From assembly GCA_022496805.1 (NCBI GenBank), contig CM040085.1, positions 13,979,811-14,043,810 on the forward strand: DNA of 64,000 nt. Direction: 5' to 3'. Position 1 is the first letter of the stretch; each line of letters begins with the position of its first letter. This document shows positions 57,031 through 64,000 of this stretch, one piece after another. The notes beneath the pieces are model-generated. The model had not been told where the DNA came from and searched no databases. It was given only the letters and a program-made list of their open reading frames with translations. The DNA is from Pohlia nutans (Eukaryota > Streptophyta > Bryopsida > Bryales > Mniaceae). A program made the position numbers and the translations under genes.

Positions 57031-57614
57031 TTAACCCCAAAACGTTCTCACCCTTTTCAAATTTGGCAGTTTTTCAAAGATGCATTATAAAATGCAACTA
57101 AGAGGGATATTTTCAACTTGATGAATGAATAAAAGTTGTACATTATGAATTTTAAATTCTATCCATACGGTTAGATTTGTGATTGCTATCACCAATATTT
57201 GTGTATAAATTTTCAAACTTAAAATTTAGAGCTCTTTTGTAATATGATTACGAATAAGATATTGACAATCTAATAATGAAATTTTTTGGGATGGGTTGAA
57301 ATGTAATATTCTAAGTGTAGTGATTTTTGGAGATTTTTTGGTTGCTTAATTTTAGTAGTTGACTTTTTCAAGAGCACTTGTAGACTAAAATCTTCGAAAG
57401 TTTGGGTGGAACACTACAACATGAAATGAGGCATAAAAATTTCACAAATCATCCCCTTTCTAATCGGATCACACATGCACGAAGCTAACTTTCCATAAAA
57501 GTTTCAATAAAAAATCCACACTGCAAAAAGTGCATGATGGATGAGAAATCGGACTATCAGAGTTCAAATCCGTACATCATGCAAAATATGCATGGTTGGG
57601 CGGTTAGGGGTTAA
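57031..57614 (+). mobile_element. TTAA element, family P2, intact
   Basis: 584 bp from TTAACCCCAAAACGTTCTCA to GGGCGGTTAGGGGTTAA; homologous throughout to 39583-40159. The right TTAA (57611-57614) is shared with the next element. Confidence 0.88.
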
Positions 57615-57810
57615 AAGACAAAGGAGCCCAAATTTGGCTTCATGGTTCTTTTTTTTATTTTTTTATTTTTTTATAATTTTATCATATCATACAATGGTCT
57701 TCACAAATTCCGGTAGATAAAATTTGGTCCCATCTTAACTATACTTTTCACAATATAATTAATTGAATTTGTCATTTAAAAACCATGAATCCTTGGTCCT
57801 TTAGGGTTAA
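57611..57810 (-). mobile_element. P1 MITE abutting P2
   Basis: TTAAAAGACAAAGGAGCCCA at the left to CCTTGGTCCTTTAGGGTTAA at the right; TTAA on both sides. Confidence 0.85.
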
Positions 57811-59879
57811 TGTAGCTTTTGGCTAAAGAACATGATTTGCATGGGAAGAAGTATTAATTGCAAAATTCATGTAGGTTTGAAGTGTTTTTTGTATTTACTT
57901 GGGAGGTTAAAAATAGTGTGTGTTTGTTTTTTTTTTTTGGTTGGTATAGTATAGGCCCATGTATGCGAGTAAGACTTTGATTCGTTCTATAATTAATTAA
58001 TTATAAAGTAAAAAAAATAAAGAATTTTGTTCTACGGATAGTCTAAACATCTTATAGAAAAAAATAACATTCAAATTGCATTTTAGAACTAATTTTCACA
58101 ATTTTCAAAAAATATAAACTTATTGTAAGATTTGCATTGCTGACCTTTAAGAAATACTAGATTGGTACCATTCAATTCCATGTTAAAACCATGAATAATT
58201 TAGTGTTTTTCTTCTGTACACTTAATAGTTTTCAATTAATGAAAATCAAATTTTTGTAGTTAGATTTTTTTCCTATAGATTTTCAACTTACTCAACTTCT
58301 GGAATATATTCATTTTTTTCCAAAAATCTTCAAAGACAATTGCGCCGCGCGGGTTTTGGAAAGGGTTAAAGTATTATTACCAAGAATTATTATTATTTTG
58401 TAAAATTTAAGCATTGTGATCTTAAAATTGAATAATTGATTGGGTATTTTATTTTAAAATTTTAGGAGGACATATTTCAACAAGGTAGGTTAGGTAGCTA
58501 ATTGGTTCAATGGTTGGATCCCCCAAAAATAAAAAGTAAAATAATCCTTGCATTAATAAGAGAATGGGTATTCTGAAAGACAATTTTGGCCTTCTAATTT
58601 CTAAAGTAAAGGAATTTCAAAGGTTAATTACGGTGAATTGAGAAAATGTGATCAACATGAAAAAAAATTGAATTCAAAAGTTGTAAAGCATGAACTCCAT
58701 AAAGTAATACATAATATAATCTAATTTGAGAAAAAAATATATGTAAAAACTTAAAACATATATTTTTATAGTCAACTATTTAAACAAATTCAATTATAAA
58801 GGCCATTTCTAGAAATTACTCTAAATATGTTATTACTCTAAATTACTCTAAATTACTCTACTTTGTTATAAATACGTTTAAAATTTATGAATTACAGCAA
58901 AATTTTGAATATTTAAATTTGAAAAGTATTTAAAAGTTGTTGATAGAATCAATGGCATAAAGCCCTATTGACTATTCTTAAGAATACACAGCTTGCAATT
59001 TGAGTCTTTGACAAACCCGTTGACGGATTAACTTTGTATAGTTATGGGGATAGTGATGATATATTAAACAATGGCTATAAAAATAAAAATAAAAAATTTA
59101 ACGTAGTATTTAGTAAAGTGATACAAAAATAGTTATGTAGTTATTCAAAATTATTGAACTTTAAACATTTGATTGCAACTTGTGTTTGAATTTTATAATT
59201 TCATAAATTTAATAATACATTAGATGTTAAATTTAAACCTACTCCATTTTATATTTGATAGTAATTTTAATTACTATTTATGATTTGGTGAATTTAATTT
59301 TTAACCCCTAAAAGACCACTGTCCATTTAGGGGACAATTGAAAGTTCATGTATATACCTAATTACCTATGATGTCAAATTTTAATGTAATCTTTTGAGAA
59401 AAAAAATTGAACATGGAGGAACAAACAAGCTTTGTAGAAATATAATGTTTTCAATGAGTGCTTGGGAGAAAAAGTTATGCCATCCTTAGCACAATATTGT
59501 GGACACTAGGTCTTGCATTAGGTGAACATTGGAAAACTACAAAAGAACATAAAATCTCTAAATTAAATATTTAAAAATGTATTTTTCATAGGTTATGTTT
59601 ATATTTACATGAAAAGCTTTTTTTCATTCCATTTGGATAAGTGTTGTAAAAGTTACGACGAGTCTTGTTTTGCGGGCAATTAGAACTCTTTCCAAAAAAT
59701 TACATATAGGATTCGTTTTTGAACTCAATTTTCACATTTTTCCAAAAAAAGGTTTATAGGCTTCAGATTGCTTGTTACAACATTCTCATCGTTAGGATTG
59801 ACATATTAGGATTGACATCATTAGGATTGACATATTAGAGGTATAGGTGATGTAGTTTTTACTTATCCCTACTTCTACT
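57811..59879. other. Very AT-rich spacer
   Basis: No gene. Minor tandem AAATTACTCT units near 58815-58860, and TTAGGATTGACAT units repeated about four times at 59783-59836. A lone TTAACCCCTAAAAGACCACT near 59300 looks like an isolated TTAA-element end. Confidence 0.5.
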
Positions 59880-60512
59880 TTAACCCCTAAAGGACCGGGG
59901 GTGTTTTAGCTTAGCTCCTGCTTTCTTGATTAGCTCTTGTAGCAAGCTCAATTTCTTATTAGTGTGTGGTAATTTTCACGATCGGCACCGTTGAAACTAA
60001 AGAAGACTTACATAGCTTGTTTATGAAAAAGAGATCAACAAGATCGCACAATTTTTGAGAAAATGCCACCGTTGAGAAGATTGATGGAAATTGTTACGGC
60101 AGGGGGTACTTCGTACTTATGCTGAAATCGGATTGCTTAGAAGTGCTCCAAAACATCTGAAATTTTTACCACATGTAAAGAACATCATGACCCTCTTGTG
60201 GAATTTTTTTCGTCAAATTCTGAGGTGTGGAAAAAAAGATATGGGACTCTGAAGCCTCCAAACAATGAGATATCATAGTGTATGATAAAGTGAAACCTCG
60301 ACGCTAGTCTCAAAGAATGCTCTTCTCAAAGAATTCGCCAAAAATCCAATTCTTCATCATTTTCCGATCGGGAAAAACCATTGGATCCATCTCGCAAAAA
60401 CATCTAGGGTCCTCTCTCCGCAAATTTGGGCTTCTTTGGAACAATCTCATCCAATTTGCACTTTTCTACATTCAAAAGCCCCCTAGGGGCCTTACGGTCC
60501 TTTAGGGGTTAA
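59880..60512 (+). mobile_element. TTAA element, family P3, intact (633 bp)
   Basis: TTAACCCCTAAAGGACCGGG to ACGGTCCTTTAGGGGTTAA, TTAA on both sides. Reverse-complement copy at 38601. A 62-codon frame inside has no known similarity. Confidence 0.85.
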
Positions 60513-60608
60513 CCAATTTTTAAAGAATGACAATCAACTTGATTTTTAAAAAAATTATCCTAGATTCTCAACTTAATTCTCCAATTTAAAGAATCAAACC
60601 GTCATTTC

Positions 60609-61337
60609 CTGGGGGGTGCACTACAATATCCCGTATGGAACTATGTGAGTGAACAAAAGGGGTATTAATTGTGGGGTGGGCTTACAAAATATACATAAGC
60701 TTAGGGTATTACTTTGTTCAATTTCGTAGCCCATTTTTAATGTGATAAAAATTGTAAATTTACATATAGGGCCATTCGCTTAAACTTGGTATTTAGGAAG
60801 GGTTAATAGAATGCGTAGAAAAATCACTGATAGGTGGGTTGAATATAGAGAACCAATTGATTTGTTGGATCGACCATCTCATATAGAGAATTGGAGATTG
60901 GATTGTATTGGTACAAAAAAGATCATCGATCACTATAAACTTATGACTTGACAGATCATATCATGATAGACTTAGAAAATATTATTGCACTAGCTTGAGT
61001 AGCTTCAATAACTTTTGTTGTAAGAAAAAACTTGCATGAGTTACATCCTACGGATAAAAAAAGTGTTTAATGACTTTATCAATGATAAATAAGTACCTTT
61101 GTAGTGAAAAAAATTAGGCCTATTTTTAGACCATGTTTTTCATTGTATACATATGTTAGGCTTTTGCTTTTTTAATTTAATTTGAACATGCATACATACA
61201 TTAGGCTTCTATTTTGTTATATGTATGTATGTATATCAATTTTTTTAATGAAAGAAAAACCATATATAGGGGTATTAATTTGGAGGTGACGCACGCACGA
61301 TATACCTGGCTTTTAACACTAAGTACACCCCCCGGGC
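60609..61337. mobile_element. Family G-like element, 729 bp
   Basis: CTGGGGGGTGCACTACAAT at the left, AAGTACACCCCCCGGG at the right. Flanked by CGTCATTTC (60600-60608 and 61337-61345), a 9-bp direct repeat. Interior largely unique, AT-rich and non-coding. Confidence 0.8.
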
Positions 61338-61345
61338 GTCATTTC

Positions 61346-62342
61346 TATAGTGCAAAAAAAATTAGTTATGAGGATTCAAAGTTTGTTGATCTAGTTTAGT
61401 TGTTTGGCAAGCCCGCAAGATTAGGTGCAAAAAATATGTTTTTTCGCTTCAATCATATCATGCAATCTATGTGGTCAAAGTTTCTACAATTTTTATCACA
61501 TATTTACATACTACTTTGGTACAAGATCCTACTATTAAATATGAAAATAAATAAATAATATATATACATATATATATTTTTTATTATTATTATTTTTTTT
61601 GGCTCAATGCATTAGAAAAGGCGGCAGTTTGGGACCTTTGGTGAGTTTCTGGAGCAAAATCACCTCCGGTCTTTTAGGGGTTAAGACTCAATCACCCAAG
61701 GTAGTAGTTTCCGAGATTGAAGTTTGTGAACTTATATGTTTTGATCATCAATCAAGAAATAATATTTTTATATTATTTAATCAAAATATTACAATGTATT
61801 TTTACTAACAAAATTAGCAACATTTGAATGAGCCAAAAATATACATTACAACATTAAACAAATGTTGTTGTAAAATAATTTAATACAATCACATCATTAA
61901 ATGATATATTCAAACACAAATATATATTAATTTTACTTTTATTCATAGTGAAGAACTTATATTTATTGTAGTGTCATTCAATAAATAAATATGTTTAAAT
62001 TTTATACGATCTTTTATTATATTGTAATTTTGATTTGGAAGCAATTTAAATTTTCCACCCTTATTAATAGGATAAATTAGTGTAGTCTTGATTTTGAAGT
62101 TTTTGACTATCATTGATCCTTAAATTTATCTAAATCATTCCATCCAACAATTATAGGATTTCTTTTAATTACAATTTTGTTTTAAAGTTTTATTGGTCAT
62201 TGATGAATATTTACAACAATCTATATTAGCATTGATGAACTTTTTCAAAGAAGTTAATATTTGTATTACTTTTGGAGAGATGGTTATTTCAATTTAGTTA
62301 TTTACTTAGTCTAGATCCTATAAAAAAATTAGTTGTTTACTT
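61346..62342. other. AT-rich spacer
   Basis: No gene. A lone GGTCTTTTAGGGGTTAA near 61668 is another isolated TTAA-element end. Confidence 0.5.
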
Positions 62343-62919
62343 TTAACCCCTAACTGCCTAAGCGTCCCTTTTTTGGACGATGTACAGATTTCATCCAAAT
62401 TTTCTCATCCGTCATGCACTTTTAGCAGTGTGGAATTTTTGCTGTAGATTCTATGGGAAGTTAGCTTCATGCATATGCGATCCGATTAGAAAGGGGATGA
62501 TTTGTGAAATTTTTATGCCTCATTTCATGTTGTAGTGATTCACCCAAAATTTTGAAGATTTCAGTGTAAAAGTGCTCTACAAAAAGTCAACTCATAAAAT
62601 TAAGCAACCAAAAAATCTCCAAAAATCACTACAATTAGAGTATTACATTTCAACCAATCACAAAGAATTTCATCTGTAGATTGTCAATATCTTATTCGTA
62701 ATTGAATTACAAAATAATTTTGAATTTCACGTTTCAAATTTTATACAAAATTATTGGTAATAGCAATCATAGATCTAACCATATGGATAGAATCTAAAAT
62801 TCATAATGTACAACTTTTATTCATATATCAAGTTCAAAATATCCCTCTAAGTTGCATTTAATATTGCATCTTTGCAAAACTGCCAAATTTGGAGAGGGCT
62901 CTAGGCATTTAGGGGTTAA
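62343..62919 (-). mobile_element. TTAA element, family P2, intact
   Basis: 577 bp, TTAACCCCTAACTGCCTAAG to GGCATTTAGGGGTTAA, reverse orientation relative to 39583; the body is very close to that copy. Confidence 0.88.
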
Positions 62920-64000
62920 CAAAAGAAAAAGAGTAAATGCAGCACACACAATCACACATTACGTAATAAAAGGATCGAATGGATTTATTTTTATTTTATT
63001 TTTGGGAGAAAATGAAGAATTTTATTGCATGGATATAAGACTCTTTATACAAAAATTATATATTTAATGTTGTACCCAAATTTCTTCTGATTTTAGACAA
63101 CATTATTGTTGTGACTTAAATTCTTTGTAACTGAAAATGAATGGTAAATAATGATAAATAATTTTTTTGAGTTGTGTAAACTTATTGATTTTGAAGGTGG
63201 AGTGGTAATTTTTCTAAATCTAGTTAAAATTGTCAATTTTGAAATGAAGTTTTGCAACAATAATAGAATTTCAGAAAATGACGATTCTATATGAGTGTGT
63301 ATTTGGTAGTCCTAGGTCACGTAAGTGGAAAAAAATAACTTGAATTTTTGGGAGCTCGTAGAGAACATGAGAGCCTTTGCTTTAAAGAGCAAAAAATGGA
63401 GAAGGTTTGCATCGATTCACATATTATCCATGCCCTTTGACCTTGAACAGACCTTGAGCTTGTTTTTCCTTCCTCCGCAACGACAATGCCCTCAAATTCA
63501 CCTTCTCTATGACTTAGAACTCGGTCACACTTATTGAATGCACTAGTTGGCATATACACCCTCACTTAGCCACGCCAATTTTTATTTTATTTTTCATGTT
63601 GATAAGAACTTAAGAAGGTTGCAACATATTGCATTGTATGAAGGTTTATATGTTGATGGTTGCCGCATTGAGTCTCTCAGTGTTTGAACCTCATTGGAGA
63701 TTATGATTTTAGGTGTGTGTGTACAATTATTCTTCATTGGTTGAAGGCTGCATTATATTGTTAACCTTTCAAAAGCGACTTGTTAAGAGAATGTGGCCTT
63801 GCCTTATATTTTCAGCAGCCGCAATATGTGGAGAATGTTGTGTTTTGGTGGTACAGTCGAACCTCTCTTGTTGCATGGGAACGGTGGAGAAATTATGCAC
63901 ATATAGAATATGAAGAGCGGAAACCCAAAGGCCATTGTTCTCAAATTTATTTAATAGTATTGAAAGCTAGCAACTTGCTTTTGCAGTATCGGCAGCTACC
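62920..64000. other. Window end, nothing recognised
   Basis: Short frames at 63317-63565 on both strands and at 63713-63913 show no family I recognise. The sequence from about 63330 is less AT-rich and could be the edge of a gene or old transposon continuing past 64000. Confidence 0.4.

Overview
This is nuclear DNA of a land plant. The recognisable genes are plant genes with GT-AG introns: a cinnamoyl-CoA-reductase-like dehydrogenase, a plant SH3P-type SH3 protein, Pol III subunit RPC6, a nuclear group II intron maturase relative, and an X8/GPI wall protein. Telo-box promoter motifs and Stowaway-, Tourist- and CACTA-like miniature elements agree with this. Gene density is low and the spacers are AT-rich and full of foldback and TIR elements. 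A Tc1-type DD34E transposon and many TTAA-flanked piggyBac-like miniature elements are uncommon in flowering plants, so a non-flowering plant (bryophyte, lycophyte or fern) is my guess, but the sequence does not settle it.

Layout. 0.3-3.8 kb: last four exons of the CCR-like gene (+). 6.0-9.1 kb: SH3P-like gene (-), one coding intron plus a 5'UTR intron. 9.5-11.4 kb: nested TTAA foldback. 11.7-15.0 kb: complete ten-exon RPC6 gene (+). 15.8-18.2 kb: 2.35-kb near-perfect palindrome with Tc1/mariner-like ends. 21.5-24.8 kb: maturase/RT gene (+), clear in three exons, 3' end unresolved or decayed. 27.5-31.1 kb: X8 gene (+), with a Tourist-like element carrying an 84-nt hairpin in intron 2. 31-46.5 kb: repeats (TTAA families, 8-9-bp-TSD GGGG-TIR elements, a poly-T/poly-A foldback). 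46.5-48.2 kb: Tc1 DD34E element with a one-frame shift in its transposase. 48.2-57 kb: different base composition, a CpG-rich stretch, an unexplained 242-codon frame and a perfect 42-bp hairpin, but no recognised gene. 57-64 kb: more TTAA and GGGG-TIR elements.

Most important observation. The coding intron of the SH3P-like gene (6894-7469) and the second intron of the maturase gene (23070-23353) are the same mobile element. Each is a ~280-bp element (one enlarged by a nested insertion) with CAGTGA(T)n / (A)nTCACTG inverted ends, flanked by an 8-bp direct repeat ending in AGGT. Splicing at AG|GT inside the two copies of that repeat removes the element and one repeat copy and restores the reading frame. 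These are DNA-transposon introners with hAT-like features (8-bp TSD, CAGTG termini), caught twice in 64 kb of a land-plant genome.

The genes are independent single-copy-type loci, not an operon or cluster. What links them is that their introns are occupied, and in two cases apparently created, by small DNA transposons.
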